From NCBI RefSeq assembly GCF_003610295.1, contig NZ_RAPV01000002.1, positions 682,001 through 746,000 of the forward strand: a stretch of 64,000 bases of DNA. Reading direction: 5' to 3'. Source of the stretch: Paraburkholderia sp. BL23I1N1. GTDB taxonomy: Bacteria; Pseudomonadota; Gammaproteobacteria; Burkholderiales; Burkholderiaceae. A model generated the notes under the pieces. The model made no database searches and was not told where the DNA came from. It worked only from the letters and a program-made list of their open reading frames with translations. This document shows, one piece after another, positions 1-9,940 of this stretch. The position numbers and the translations under genes are program-made. How positions within the stretch are numbered: position 1 is the stretch's first letter; the number at the start of each line of letters is the position of its first letter.

Positions 1-1564
<1,564 letters not shown>

Positions 1565-1568
1565 GGCG

Positions 1569-2273
1569 TTAACTCGTATATTCAATGTTTGGTTGCTGCG
1601 CCTGTAGCGCAGGCAGCTTCACGATGCGGTCGTACCATTGGCGGAAATGCGGGCATTGCTCGCGAATCCTGTCGAGACCAATGCGAGCGGCAGCGACGGG
1701 GCCGTGTCGGACCTTGCGATAGCGCGGCTGCAATTGTTCAAGACGCTTCGAAGGCGCGGTTTGTGGCGAATCGTTGATCCATTCGGGATCGTCGACGGCG
1801 GCTCGCGCTGCAATCAGCGGTGCGCTTTGTTCCTGCCAGCCGGGCTCGACGTCGCATAGCGAGGCGATGTCCGAAAATAGCAGCGATTCGAATTCGTGCG
1901 GCTGGACGTGAGGAATGAAGCGTTCCGGGCGGCAATCAGCGAAGGCGACGACGTCTTCGTGCATCAGTTTTCCGATGCTGGCCGCGCGTGCGGCTGGCGT
2001 CAGGCCCTTGGTTTCCGCGACTCCGCGAAACGTCTTGTCCAGCCCATACAGATCGAACAGCGTCGTGACGTAGGTGTCGGAGCGCTGGCGCAGCGTATGG
2101 CCGATGAATTTGCGCGCGCGTTCCAGGCTGAGCGCGCCGCCGCGCTGCTCACGTGATGTGTTGATGAGGCGTGCGCTGGCGTAGACGTGGTTCGCGCTGA
2201 GTGCTGGCGCGAGCACATCGCGTACAAAGGTTTCCTCGGTCTGGCCCTCGCCGACGACGATCGATTCAACCAT
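1569..2273 (-). CDS. DUF4276 family protein, TOPRIM-like, partner of the adjacent ATPase
   Basis: This 234-residue protein has the features of the DUF4276 family. It opens with [14 protein letters not shown], where Glu9-Gly10 and the following Glu resemble the first TOPRIM metal motif. [11 protein letters not shown] (about residues 69-79) resembles the acidic second motif, and [15 protein letters not shown] (about 121-135) is typical of the family. Its ATG overlaps the stop of the upstream ATPase gene (TAATG), which indicates translational coupling. The open frame extends further upstream, but that part is the shadow of the ATPase gene. An ATPase next to a TOPRIM-like partner is the layout of OLD-like and PARIS-like defence systems. 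Nuclease activity is an inference; the biochemical role of DUF4276 is not known to me. The module sits inside the metH operon. Confidence 0.82.
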   Translation of the reverse strand: MVESIVVGEGQTEETFVRDVLAPALSANHVYASARLINTSREQRGGALSLERARKFIGHTLRQRSDTYVTTLFDLYGLDKTFRGVAETKGLTPAARAASIGKLMHEDVVAFADCRPERFIPHVQPHEFESLLFSDIASLCDVEPGWQEQSAPLIAARAAVDDPEWINDSPQTAPSKRLEQLQPRYRKVRHGPVAAARIGLDRIREQCPHFRQWYDRIVKLPALQAQQPNIEYTS

Positions 2274-3382
2274 TACGCCGGCCTCCCGCCCAACACGTTC
2301 TGTTTCCAGAGGTCGCCTAACGAGTAGTTGCCGAGCCAGTCTTGCAATTGGGTGGCGTCGAGGCGATGGAAGGTTGACGCGTTGTCTTTGCGGTCGACCA
2401 CGATCACGTCTTCCGGGTCTAGCCGATTCAGCAGTTCGACGGATTGCGGTGAGACGATCAATTGCTTTTGCTCTGAGGCGCGCTTCAGCAGGTCGGCGAG
2501 GAGATTGATCGCGTACGGGTGCAGGCCGAGTTCGGGTTCGTCTATCAAAATCGTCGCGGGCATCAGGTCCCACTGCTGGAGGAGAAGCGTGCTCAGACAG
2601 ATGAAGCGCAGCGTGCCGTCCGACAATGCGTGCGCAGTCAACGGCGTATCAGGGTCGCCACGTTCGGTCCATTCGAGTTGCATCTTCGAACTTGGGCCGG
2701 CGCGAAAAATGAATTCATCGAAGAACGGTGCGACGAGACGGATCGTTTCGACTATCTGGCGGTAGCTGTCGGCGTGCTCGGCTTTGAGCATGCGCAGGTA
2801 TGCGGCAAGGTTGGCGCCGTCGGCCTTGAAGCGAAGCGTGTCGTTCGAGGCGTGCAACTGCTTGACCTTGGCATTTTCGCCCGTGTCGTGGAAGTGGTAG
2901 ACACGGGTGCTGTCGAGGACGGCGGCGTATAGGGGCAGGTAAGCGTTGAGAAACGGCTTCAGCGAAGACTCTGGCACTCCACTGCTTCTGCCGGACAGAT
3001 CTCTCATCGCGCCGTCTGTTCCGTAATCCAACACCTCTTCGGAAAAGGTCACGCGGTTGTCGTTGGTTGCAGTCACGCGAACACGATAGCAATTGCGTTC
3101 GTCGGCCTCGTAGGTGTGGTGATCGCCAAAATGTAATGCGATGCTGATCTCGTCGGTCGTCTTTCGCGAAAAATGCAGCAATGCATCCGGTCCACCTTGC
3201 TGCTGCACGTACAACTGAAAGCGCCCTTCGTACATCTCCGCCAGCATCCGAAACAAACCAATAAAGTTCGACTTCCCCGCGCCATTGGCGCCAATCAACA
3301 CGTTGAGATTGCGCAACTCGAAGTCACGCAACTCACGTATCGATTTGAAACCCGCAATTGTCAGTTTGGTGACGCCAGCCAT
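2273..3382 (-). CDS. AAA family (OLD/SMC-like) ATPase
   Basis: This 369-residue ABC/AAA ATPase has a Walker A GANGAGKS at residues 31-38, a signature-like LSDGTLRF at 253-260, a Walker B TILIDEPELGLHP at 277-289 and a downstream IVSPQSVELLNRL segment equivalent to the switch region. The N-terminus (LTIAGFKSIREL) is typical of RecF/OLD-type ATPases that sense DNA or foreign proteins. It lies 31 bases after the metH homocysteine-domain gene and overlaps the DUF4276 gene, so the pair was probably acquired as a unit. By analogy with other ATPase/TOPRIM pairs the ATPase would be the sensor and scaffold and DUF4276 the effector. That division of labour is inferred, not shown by the sequence. Confidence 0.88.
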   Translation of the reverse strand: MAGVTKLTIAGFKSIRELRDFELRNLNVLIGANGAGKSNFIGLFRMLAEMYEGRFQLYVQQQGGPDALLHFSRKTTDEISIALHFGDHHTYEADERNCYRVRVTATNDNRVTFSEEVLDYGTDGAMRDLSGRSSGVPESSLKPFLNAYLPLYAAVLDSTRVYHFHDTGENAKVKQLHASNDTLRFKADGANLAAYLRMLKAEHADSYRQIVETIRLVAPFFDEFIFRAGPSSKMQLEWTERGDPDTPLTAHALSDGTLRFICLSTLLLQQWDLMPATILIDEPELGLHPYAINLLADLLKRASEQKQLIVSPQSVELLNRLDPEDVIVVDRKDNASTFHRLDATQLQDWLGNYSLGDLWKQNVLGGRPA

Positions 3383-3413
3383 CGATCGATCCCCGTCCAG
3401 GTACGCGCCGCGA

Positions 3414-4493
3414 TCAAGCCGTTTCGGTATCGGTTTCCCGATAGTTTGCCCACACCCGCGGCTTCACACCAGCCAACTGCTGAGCAATCGCCGCAATATG
3501 CTCCGGCGTCGTGCCGCAACATCCGCCGGCGATATTCACGAGGCCCGCCTGCGCGAACTCCTTCAGCAATCCCGAGGTATCCGCCGGCAATTCGTCGAAG
3601 CCCGTATCGCTCATCGGATTCGGCAAACCGGCGTTCGGATAGCACGACACATAGGTGTCGCACAGCTTCGCCAGTTCGGCGACGTACGGTCGCATCAGCG
3701 CCGCGCCCAACGCGCAGTTCAAACCGAAAGTGAGCGGTTTGGCGTGACGCAGCGAGTTCCAGAAGGCCTCGACGGTTTGTCCCGAGAGAATCCGGCCCGA
3801 TGCATCGGTAACGGTGCCCGAGATCATGATCGGCAGGCGCTCGCCGGTGTCTTCGAACAGCTCGTCCAGCGCGAACAGCGCGGCCTTGGCATTGAGCGTG
3901 TCGAAGATCGTTTCGACGAGGAACAGATCGCAGCCGCCATCGAGCAAGGCCTTCGCCTGCTCGTAGTACGCCGCGCGCAGTTCGTCGAACGTCACGTTGC
4001 GCGCACCCGGATCGTTCACGTCTGGAGAAATGCTGGCCGTCTTCGGCGTCGGTCCGATCGCGCCGGCGACAAAGCGCGGCTTGTCGGGCGTCGAATATTT
4101 ATCGCAGGCGGCGCGCGCGAGCTTCGCCGATTCGAGATTCATCTCGATGGCGAGGTCTTCCATGCCGTAGTCGGCCTGCGCAACCGTGGTGGCGCCGAAC
4201 GTGTTGGTCTCGATGATATCCGCGCCCGCCGCGAGATACTGCTCGTGAATCTCGCCGATGATCTGCGGCTGTGTGATTGACAGCAGTTCGTTGTTGCCCT
4301 TGATGTCGCGCCCGTAGTCCTTGAAGCGCTCGCCACGATAGCGGGCTTCGTCGAGCTTGTAGCGCTGGATCATCGTGCCCATCGCGCCGTCCAGAATCAG
4401 GATGCGCGACTTGAGCAGCGCGGGCAGCACAGTACCGCGCGTGTAAGCGGCGTCGGGACGGACTGGCGTGGCGGATTGAGCAGGCTGGTTCAT
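3414..4493 (-). CDS. metH: Homocysteine S-methyltransferase subunit of split methionine synthase
   Basis: This 359-residue protein is the homocysteine-binding domain of cobalamin-dependent methionine synthase. It carries [11 protein letters not shown] near residue 32, [15 protein letters not shown] and the C-terminal zinc motif GGCCGTTP at about 323-330; the cysteines ligate zinc and activate homocysteine. It corresponds to only the first third of E. coli MetH; the rest is at 1-1564. Such splitting is common in Burkholderia and relatives, where the two genes are usually adjacent. Here they are separated by the ATPase/DUF4276 pair. The start is the ATG at 4493; a TACAAT box lies about 42 bases upstream. 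No SAH or cobalamin riboswitch was recognised before it. Confidence 0.93.
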   Translation of the reverse strand: MNQPAQSATPVRPDAAYTRGTVLPALLKSRILILDGAMGTMIQRYKLDEARYRGERFKDYGRDIKGNNELLSITQPQIIGEIHEQYLAAGADIIETNTFGATTVAQADYGMEDLAIEMNLESAKLARAACDKYSTPDKPRFVAGAIGPTPKTASISPDVNDPGARNVTFDELRAAYYEQAKALLDGGCDLFLVETIFDTLNAKAALFALDELFEDTGERLPIMISGTVTDASGRILSGQTVEAFWNSLRHAKPLTFGLNCALGAALMRPYVAELAKLCDTYVSCYPNAGLPNPMSDTGFDELPADTSGLLKEFAQAGLVNIAGGCCGTTPEHIAAIAQQLAGVKPRVWANYRETDTETA

Positions 4494-4534
4494 GGCGGAC
4501 GAGGGCTTGCGCCGACTTTTTCGGGAAACCTGTC

Positions 4535-4540
4535 ATTGTA
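4535..4540 (-). promoter_or_regulatory. Possible -10 box of the metH operon
   Basis: On the minus strand the hexamer TACAAT lies 42 bases before the metH start at 4493. The same hexamer precedes several other genes in this window. No convincing -35 box was found, so this is a suggestion only. Confidence 0.35.
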
Positions 4541-4635
4541 GCCGCAGTGGGGCGGTTCCGCCGGGCAGGGGCCGGGTGGGTGCGCGCGTGTGTCAGGCCG
4601 CGGCGGCTGCGGTTGCAACGGAATCAAAACGGTGG

Positions 4636-4675
4636 AAAACAAAACGGCCCAGTCAGGTGAAAGCCTGCTGGGCCG
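4636..4675 (-). terminator. Rho-independent terminator of the DUF3567 gene
   Basis: A strong stem pairs CGGCCCAG/CAGG with CCTG/CTGGGCCG around a short loop, with one bulged base. On the minus strand it is followed by TTTTGTTTT. It lies downstream of the DUF3567 stop and upstream of metH, insulating the two units. Confidence 0.75.
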
Positions 4676-4768
4676 CGTTACGACTGCTGACCGCCTTATA
4701 AAGGCCGCCGGCTATGCCGGACGGCGCGGTCAATGGTTGTCGCCAAACCGTTACGTCAATCCCTTCAG

Positions 4769-5026
4769 CTAGTGAAGAATCACCGGTTGATGCATCAGGC
4801 TGTCGAACTGTCCGAGGAATTCGTCGACCTCGTCCAGTGACGGCTCCTCTTCAATCAGCTTTTGCACATGCTCGCGGAAACGCGCCGCCATTGCACCGTC
4901 TATGTAGATTTCGCGCTGCAAGTTCTTGTCGACGATCTCGTAGCCTCCCGATTTCATGGCCAGCGGGCCTTCCTGCGGCGGAAACTCGACGACACAATAG
5001 TTGGGGCTGTTATAGATCATTTGCAT
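4769..5026 (-). CDS. DUF3567 family protein
   Basis: This 85-residue cytoplasmic protein starts MQMIYNSPNYCVVEF and contains the segments GYEIVDKNLQREIYIDG and SLDEVDEFLGQFDSLM, which I recognise as the DUF3567 family of Betaproteobacteria. There is no signal peptide, membrane segment or known catalytic motif, and the function is unknown. It is a single-gene unit with its own terminator. An AGGAG-like ribosome site (reverse complement of ACTCCTTA) stands close before the ATG at 5026. Confidence 0.85.
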   Translation of the reverse strand: MQMIYNSPNYCVVEFPPQEGPLAMKSGGYEIVDKNLQREIYIDGAMAARFREHVQKLIEEEPSLDEVDEFLGQFDSLMHQPVILH

Positions 5027-5143
5027 GGCGACACTCCTTATTTCCGTTGGCTCCAGGCCATTCCTGCGCCATAGATGGAGCTTGTGGTGTGGAATTCAAG
5101 GGGTGGGTCCGGATTGACGCTTGTAAAGTTCCGAACCTACCGG

Positions 5144-5932
5144 TTAGACCGGCCTTTCAAGAAACGTTTCAAGCAGTGCAGCAAAACGGTGAGATTGTTC
5201 GATGGGCGCGAGATGAGCGGCATCGAGCAGTTCGAACTGTGCGCCTTGGATGGCGTCTGCGATTGCCTGCGTTGCAGCAGGGGGCGTGCCCGTATCGTGA
5301 CGACCCGCTACGGACAAGGTTGGACGACGTATTGTTCCCAGCTTACTGCGTACGTCGAAATCGCGCAGCGCTTCGCACGCCATGGCGTAGCCTTCTGGCA
5401 ACGTATGCGTCAGCACGTCGCGGATCTGTTCGGCGGCTTCGGGATGCGCGGCCTGAAAATCGGGCGTCAGCCAGCGGCTCATGGTCGCGGGTATCAGGGG
5501 CGCCATACCTTCCGCGCGTGCCGTCGCCGCGCGTTGATCCCACAGCGCACGGCCGTCGGGCAGCGTGCCGCCCGTGGTGTCGGCAACGGTCAGTGTGTCG
5601 ACGCGCGACGGGTGGTCCAGCGTGAATTGTTGCGCGATCATGCCGCCCATCGACATGCCGACAAGATGCGTAGTGGGTGCGCCGAGCGCATCGAGCAGCG
5701 CGGCGAGATCGCGCGACAGATCGGCAATGCCGAAGGGCTCGCTCGATACCGCGGTCTTGCCGTGGCCGCGCAGGTCGTAGCGCAGCACGGTGTAGTTGTC
5801 GCGGAAGTAGCCGGCGAGCTGGTCCCACACAGACAGATCGCCGCCGAGCTGGTGAACGAACGTCAGCCACGGGCCGCCGCCCTCATTGCTCAGGACATAG
5901 CGCGTCTCGATGCCGTTGATTTTCACTTGCAT
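5144..5932 (-). CDS. Alpha/beta hydrolase, 3-oxoadipate enol-lactonase-like
   Basis: This 262-residue enzyme has an alpha/beta hydrolase fold: a nucleophile elbow GMSMGG (about 92-97), the LRYDLRGHG strand and turn at about 49-57, an acidic residue in GRHDTGTP near 210 and a catalytic His in AAHLAP near 239. Length and motif spacing resemble PcaD-type 3-oxoadipate enol-lactonases, which open the lactone of the beta-ketoadipate pathway. However, no other protocatechuate or catechol gene is nearby, so the substrate is uncertain. It is transcribed alone on the minus strand. Confidence 0.85.
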   Translation of the reverse strand: MQVKINGIETRYVLSNEGGGPWLTFVHQLGGDLSVWDQLAGYFRDNYTVLRYDLRGHGKTAVSSEPFGIADLSRDLAALLDALGAPTTHLVGMSMGGMIAQQFTLDHPSRVDTLTVADTTGGTLPDGRALWDQRAATARAEGMAPLIPATMSRWLTPDFQAAHPEAAEQIRDVLTHTLPEGYAMACEALRDFDVRSKLGTIRRPTLSVAGRHDTGTPPAATQAIADAIQGAQFELLDAAHLAPIEQSHRFAALLETFLERPV

Positions 5933-6087
5933 GCGGGCTCCTTGAAGGGGTACGCAGTGGAAAGAGCCGTTGGCGCGCTGCTCCCGCCTTCACTATAACG
6001 TGGCGGCCGCGCGAACGGTTGTCGCTCAATGTGCGAGTGAGCGCCAGCGCGGAAGTTTCAACGATCTGTTCGAGACCCTGCTCGGAT

Positions 6088-7365
6088 TCAGGGCTTTTCG
6101 GGCGGGTTGCCAGGAAGGGTCGAATTGTCCGATGAAGAGGGGGCGGCTTGAGGCGCCATGTCGGGGGCGTTAGCGGGCGGCTGGGTTGCCGAATTGTCAG
6201 GCGAAGTCATGCCGCCGCCATGGCTACTAGCGCCATCGGTGCTGCTGGTGCCATCTGCATTGAGCTTGCCGCGCCACACCAGTTCGAATTGCGTGCCGTT
6301 CGGCTCGGTTTGCATGATTCGCGCGGGCAACCAGCCGAGCGACGGCGCGAGCCATACGTCAATGCGGCGTAGATCGCCGTCATGACGAGGCAATCGTTTG
6401 AAGTGGCGTGTCTCGAGGTAACCCTGCGCGGTGCGGATGGTCTCGTCGCCGATCGTCTCCACTGGCCAGTTCTCGCCGCTATCGTTATCGACGACGAAGA
6501 ATTGCCGCGTCACCCCCGGCTTGTATGCGGCCGGGTCGCCGCGCACGAGGCTGGCAAGCTGCATCACCATGCTGAAACGGTCTTGCGCGCCGTCGGGCAG
6601 TGGCAGCGTGGCCGGGGTGCGCGTGAAGGCGATCTGTTTGTCGGTGCGATTGAAGATCGCCACGTCTTCCGGGCGCCGGCCGCGTTTTTCGATGTACTGG
6701 TCCGGCGCGAGGCCAAATGCGTCGATCCGGCCGTGGCTCGAATACACGAACGTGCCGACGAACGGCAACGGCACGGAGACAATCATCTCGTAGCTTTGTG
6801 CGTTGCTAGCCCAGTGGATTGTGCCGGGCTGGTTGCGCACGCCGTTATAGAACGTGTCGTACTGCAGTTCTCCGGATGGCGGAACGGAGAATTTCACGCC
6901 CGCCGCGGCTTTGGGTGCGCTGGCGGCGGCAGGGGCGCTGGCTGTACCGGCGGTGGTCGCACCCGCATTGGCGTTGGCATGAGTACCGGGGGCACTCGCT
7001 GCGGCCGATGCGCTTGCCGCGGCATCCGATGCGGCGGTGACCGCGGTTGCCTGCTTTGCCGGTTGCGTCGCCGTCAGCACGTGTTCGCGCGGCTTGCTCG
7101 CGGCGGCCTTGTGCGCCGGAGCAGGCGCCGCAGCCGGCTGCGCGTCGGCGGGTTTGCGCTCGATACGTTCGGGTGTCAGCAGTGCGACCTGCACAGGGAT
7201 ATGCTGGTTATCCGATGGATTCAGCGTCGCGCGGTTGCGCTCGACCCATTGCGCCGCGATCCAGTGCAGGACGGCCACCACCAACAGAACCGCAAGCCAT
7301 CGCCATACCCGCAAACCGGCGCGCGGCGTGCGATCCGATCGGCGGGTGGCAGAAGGTGAAGACAT
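6088..7365 (-). CDS. DUF3108 domain protein with N-terminal membrane anchor
   Basis: The chosen ATG at 7365 gives 425 residues. It places a short charged head (MSSPSATRRSDR) before one membrane segment (about 22-40, WRWLAVLLVVAVLHWIAAQW). The open frame continues 44 codons upstream, but that part looks non-coding. After the anchor comes a long Ala/Pro/Lys-rich linker (about 75-150) and then a DUF3108-type domain with GELQYDTFYNGV, HYEM-like and HFKRLPRHDGDLRRIDVWLAP-like segments. DUF3108 proteins are periplasmic proteins of unknown function. The protein is probably anchored in the inner membrane with its domain in the periplasm. Confidence 0.8.
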   Translation of the reverse strand: MSSPSATRRSDRTPRAGLRVWRWLAVLLVVAVLHWIAAQWVERNRATLNPSDNQHIPVQVALLTPERIERKPADAQPAAAPAPAHKAAASKPREHVLTATQPAKQATAVTAASDAAASASAAASAPGTHANANAGATTAGTASAPAAASAPKAAAGVKFSVPPSGELQYDTFYNGVRNQPGTIHWASNAQSYEMIVSVPLPFVGTFVYSSHGRIDAFGLAPDQYIEKRGRRPEDVAIFNRTDKQIAFTRTPATLPLPDGAQDRFSMVMQLASLVRGDPAAYKPGVTRQFFVVDNDSGENWPVETIGDETIRTAQGYLETRHFKRLPRHDGDLRRIDVWLAPSLGWLPARIMQTEPNGTQFELVWRGKLNADGTSSTDGASSHGGGMTSPDNSATQPPANAPDMAPQAAPSSSDNSTLPGNPPEKP

Positions 7366-7524
7366 CGGCGAATGAATTCGAACGGGCGGACGGTAAAGGG
7401 ATGGGCGGGGACACGTCCAGCGGTCCTGCGCGAGGGCAACGGTGAAAGCCTTCAGGCCCGGACACTGAACGGGCACCGAACGAGTTCGACCGCCCACCGG
7501 CGAACGGTGTTCCTGAGCTCAGCG

Positions 7525-8406
7525 TCAGCGTGGCGTCGCACTATACCCGAGCTCGTACGAGAGCTTCTGTGCACAATCGCGTAGCGCCGTATCGATCTCG
7601 CCGCCCCAGCGGATATCGAACGCACCTTCGTGACCGAGCGCGATCAGGCCGAGCGCAAGATCGCCGGTCGAGTCGAATACCGGCATGCAGAACGCGTGGA
7701 TTGTCGGCAGCAACATGCCCTCAACACGCGCCGCTTCGTGCTGCCGCACTTCAGCCAGCAGCCGCTCCACCTCTTCCGGCGTGCGCGGGCCGCCCATATG
7801 CGACGAGCGGCGCGAATCGGCCAGTTCGCGCTCGATCATCGCGGCGGTTTTGCTCGGCGGCAGATAGGCGGCAAACAGCAGACCGGTGGCGGAACTGAGC
7901 AGCGGCATCACGTCGCCGAGCTTGAGCGACGCCTTGGCCGGATGGCTCGATTCCATCCAGTGGACCATCGTCGGTCCTTGGTTGCCCCACACCGCGATGC
8001 CGACTGTCAGGTCGAGCCGGTCGCGCAGTTCAGCGAGCGCAATGCGCGCGAGCTTCACGCCGTCGACGCGTGCAAGCCGCGCGAGCCCCAATTGCAATGC
8101 GAAGCCGCCCAGTTCGTAACGGCCCGACAGCGGATCTTGCGCCACCACGCCGAGGCGCAGGAAACTCACCAGATAGCGGTGCGCCTTCGCAGGACTCATA
8201 CCCGCGCGCTGCGCCAGATCGCGCAGCATCATCGCGCGCGGTTCGTGGGTGAGCACGTCGAGCAATCTGAACCCGACTTCGATCGACTGGATGCCCGAGC
8301 GCAGCTTCTCTTCGCCCGTCTCGACGCTTTCGTCGTCGGATTCGGGCGCTTCGTGCGGTTCCGACGGTTCAGCGGAGTCGGTGTCGGTGCGGGCAGTTGG
8401 AGACAT
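7525..8406 (-). CDS. IclR family transcriptional regulator
   Basis: From the ATG at 8406 (MSPTARTDTD) the protein has 293 residues. An acidic N-terminal tail precedes an IclR winged-helix domain (SIEVGFRLLDVLTHEPRAMM, then MLRDLAQRAGMSPAKAHRYL as recognition region). It is followed by an effector-binding IclR domain with GPTMVHWMESSH, LGDVMPLLSSATG and AFCMPVFDSTGDL. The frame could start further upstream at 8490, but that tail has no sequence typical of the family. It is divergent from the fumarylacetoacetase-family gene at 8673, and a dyad lies between them, so control of that gene is likely. Confidence 0.9.
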   Translation of the reverse strand: MSPTARTDTDSAEPSEPHEAPESDDESVETGEEKLRSGIQSIEVGFRLLDVLTHEPRAMMLRDLAQRAGMSPAKAHRYLVSFLRLGVVAQDPLSGRYELGGFALQLGLARLARVDGVKLARIALAELRDRLDLTVGIAVWGNQGPTMVHWMESSHPAKASLKLGDVMPLLSSATGLLFAAYLPPSKTAAMIERELADSRRSSHMGGPRTPEEVERLLAEVRQHEAARVEGMLLPTIHAFCMPVFDSTGDLALGLIALGHEGAFDIRWGGEIDTALRDCAQKLSYELGYSATPR

Positions 8407-8630
8407 GAGCGAGGCGCACGGAGCGCGTTTAACGTTCAAAAGACAGTGGAAAAAGGAAACTGGACGGAGGTTCCCAGCCGGGCCCTGCAACAGCGTTTGC
8501 AGTCAACCCGACAACGAGGCCCGGCAATCGGTCCTTAAAGTCGGGTTCGAGTCGGGTTCGACGTCGATGCCGCCACGTTGCGCAAACCGCCGCCGGGCAC
8601 GGGCACTTGGGCCGCGCCGATTCACCATCG

Positions 8631-8648
8631 TAGAATAGATTCCTTCTA
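8631..8648. promoter_or_regulatory. Dyad, candidate IclR-family operator
   Basis: TAGAATAGATTCCTTCTA contains the inverted arms TAGAA and TTCTA. It lies 25 bases before the start at 8673 and faces the divergent IclR gene. TAGAAT could also act as a -10 box. Assignment to the IclR protein is inferred from position. Confidence 0.45.
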
Positions 8649-8672
8649 TCGTCACTAACGGTTCACTCCCCT

Positions 8673-9656
8673 ATGAAACTTGCCACGCTGAAGGACGGCA
8701 CGCGCGACGGTCAGCTGATCGTCGTGTCCCGCGACCTGCACACCGCGGCCGTCGCCGACGCGATCGCGCCCACCATGCAGCGCGTGCTCGACGACTGGGC
8801 CTTCTACGCGCCACAACTGCAGGACCTGTACGACGCGCTTAACCAGGGTCGCGCGCGCAACACCTTTCCGTTCGACGCCAGGGAATGCATGGCGCCGCTG
8901 CCGCGCGCGTTCCAGTGGGCCGACGGTTCGTCGTACGTGAACCATGTCGAACTGGTGCGCCGCGCGCGCGGTGCGGAAATGCCGCCGGAATTCTGGACCG
9001 ATCCGCTGATGTACCAGGGCGGCAGCGACGACTTCATCGGCCCGAAAGACGATGTGCTGTGCGCATCTGAAGAATTCGGCATCGACTTCGAGGCGGAGGT
9101 CGCGGTGATCACCACCGACGTGCCGATGGGTGCCACGCCCGATCAGGCGCTCAGAAGCGTGCGTCTGGTGACGCTCGTCAACGATGTCTCGCTGCGCAAT
9201 CTGATCCCCGCCGAACTCGCGAAGGGTTTCGGCTTTTTCCAGAGCAAGCCGGCCACGTCGTTCGCGCCGGTGGCGGTGACGCCCGACGAACTCGGCGAGA
9301 GCTGGCGCGAAGGGCGCCTGCATCGCCCGATGATCGTTCACTGGAACAACAAGAAAGTTGGCCAGCCTGACGCCGGCACCGACATGGTGTTCCACTTCGG
9401 GCAACTGATCTCGCACGCGGCGAAAACGCGCAACCTGCGCGCCGGCGCGATTGTCGGTTCGGGCACGGTGTCGAACAAGGACGCCAAGCGCGGCTATTGC
9501 TGTATCGCCGAGAAGCGTTGCCTTGAGACCATCGAGCACGGCGCGCCGCAAACCGAGTTCATGAAGTTCGGCGATACCGTGAAGATCGAGATGTTCGACG
9601 AAGCCGGCAAGTCGATTTTCGGTTCGATCGACCAGGGCATCGCGCCGCTGGATTAA
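8673..9656 (+). CDS. Fumarylacetoacetate hydrolase family protein
   Basis: This 327-residue protein is a member of the FAH superfamily. These metal-dependent enzymes cleave C-C bonds in beta-diketo acids or isomerise related compounds. The metal-binding acidic cluster is seen in EEFGIDFEAEVAVIT near residues 131-145, followed by VTLVNDVSLRN and, further on, GSGTVSNKD. An N-terminal FAH_N-like domain (residues 1 to about 75) precedes it, as in proteins annotated as fumarylacetoacetase in Burkholderia. Homogentisate pathway partners (hmgA, maiA) are not in the window, so the exact substrate is open. It is probably controlled by the divergent IclR protein. Confidence 0.88.
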   Translation: MKLATLKDGTRDGQLIVVSRDLHTAAVADAIAPTMQRVLDDWAFYAPQLQDLYDALNQGRARNTFPFDARECMAPLPRAFQWADGSSYVNHVELVRRARGAEMPPEFWTDPLMYQGGSDDFIGPKDDVLCASEEFGIDFEAEVAVITTDVPMGATPDQALRSVRLVTLVNDVSLRNLIPAELAKGFGFFQSKPATSFAPVAVTPDELGESWREGRLHRPMIVHWNNKKVGQPDAGTDMVFHFGQLISHAAKTRNLRAGAIVGSGTVSNKDAKRGYCCIAEKRCLETIEHGAPQTEFMKFGDTVKIEMFDEAGKSIFGSIDQGIAPLD

Positions 9657-9688
9657 GGTGCCACGTTAAGACGCCGGTTTTATGCGGT

Positions 9689-9707
9689 ACGCGGCTTGGG
9701 GCCGCGT
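9689..9707 (+). terminator. Hairpin downstream of the FAH-family gene
   Basis: ACGCGGC and GCCGCGT form a 7-bp perfect stem around a 5-base loop, 30 bases after the stop codon. There is no T-run, so it may be a weak or Rho-assisted terminator. Confidence 0.35.
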
Positions 9708-9839
9708 CCGCACGCAGTTCCGGCGTTGACGAAAGGGTTTAGCCCGATGCCGATGCCACCACGCGCCGCTACACTGACTGGCGCGCCGGCGGGCTCGGGG
9801 TAGCGGCTGTGCGTTGATTGTTAAACCGACGCCGGATCA

Positions 9840-9872
9840 ACACGAAGCCGACACGAAGCCGACATGAAGCCG
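9840..9872 (+). repeat. Three tandem copies of an 11-bp unit
   Basis: The unit ACACGAAGCCG occurs twice exactly and once as ACATGAAGCCG, head to tail, about 70 bases before the binding-protein gene at 9941. Confidence 0.85.
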
Positions 9873-9940
9873 CACGTGAGCAGGGCACAAGAAGCGCATC
9901 GGCAGTACATCAAAACGAAAAACCGACGTGAGGAGACAGC

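Noticed and set aside
4494..4640. SAH or cobalamin riboswitch before metH
   Set aside because: These are common before metH in related bacteria, but the conserved core segments could not be found on the minus strand.
8520..8580. GGTTCGAGTC-like sequence suggesting a tRNA T-arm
   Set aside because: No acceptor or anticodon stems could be folded around it.
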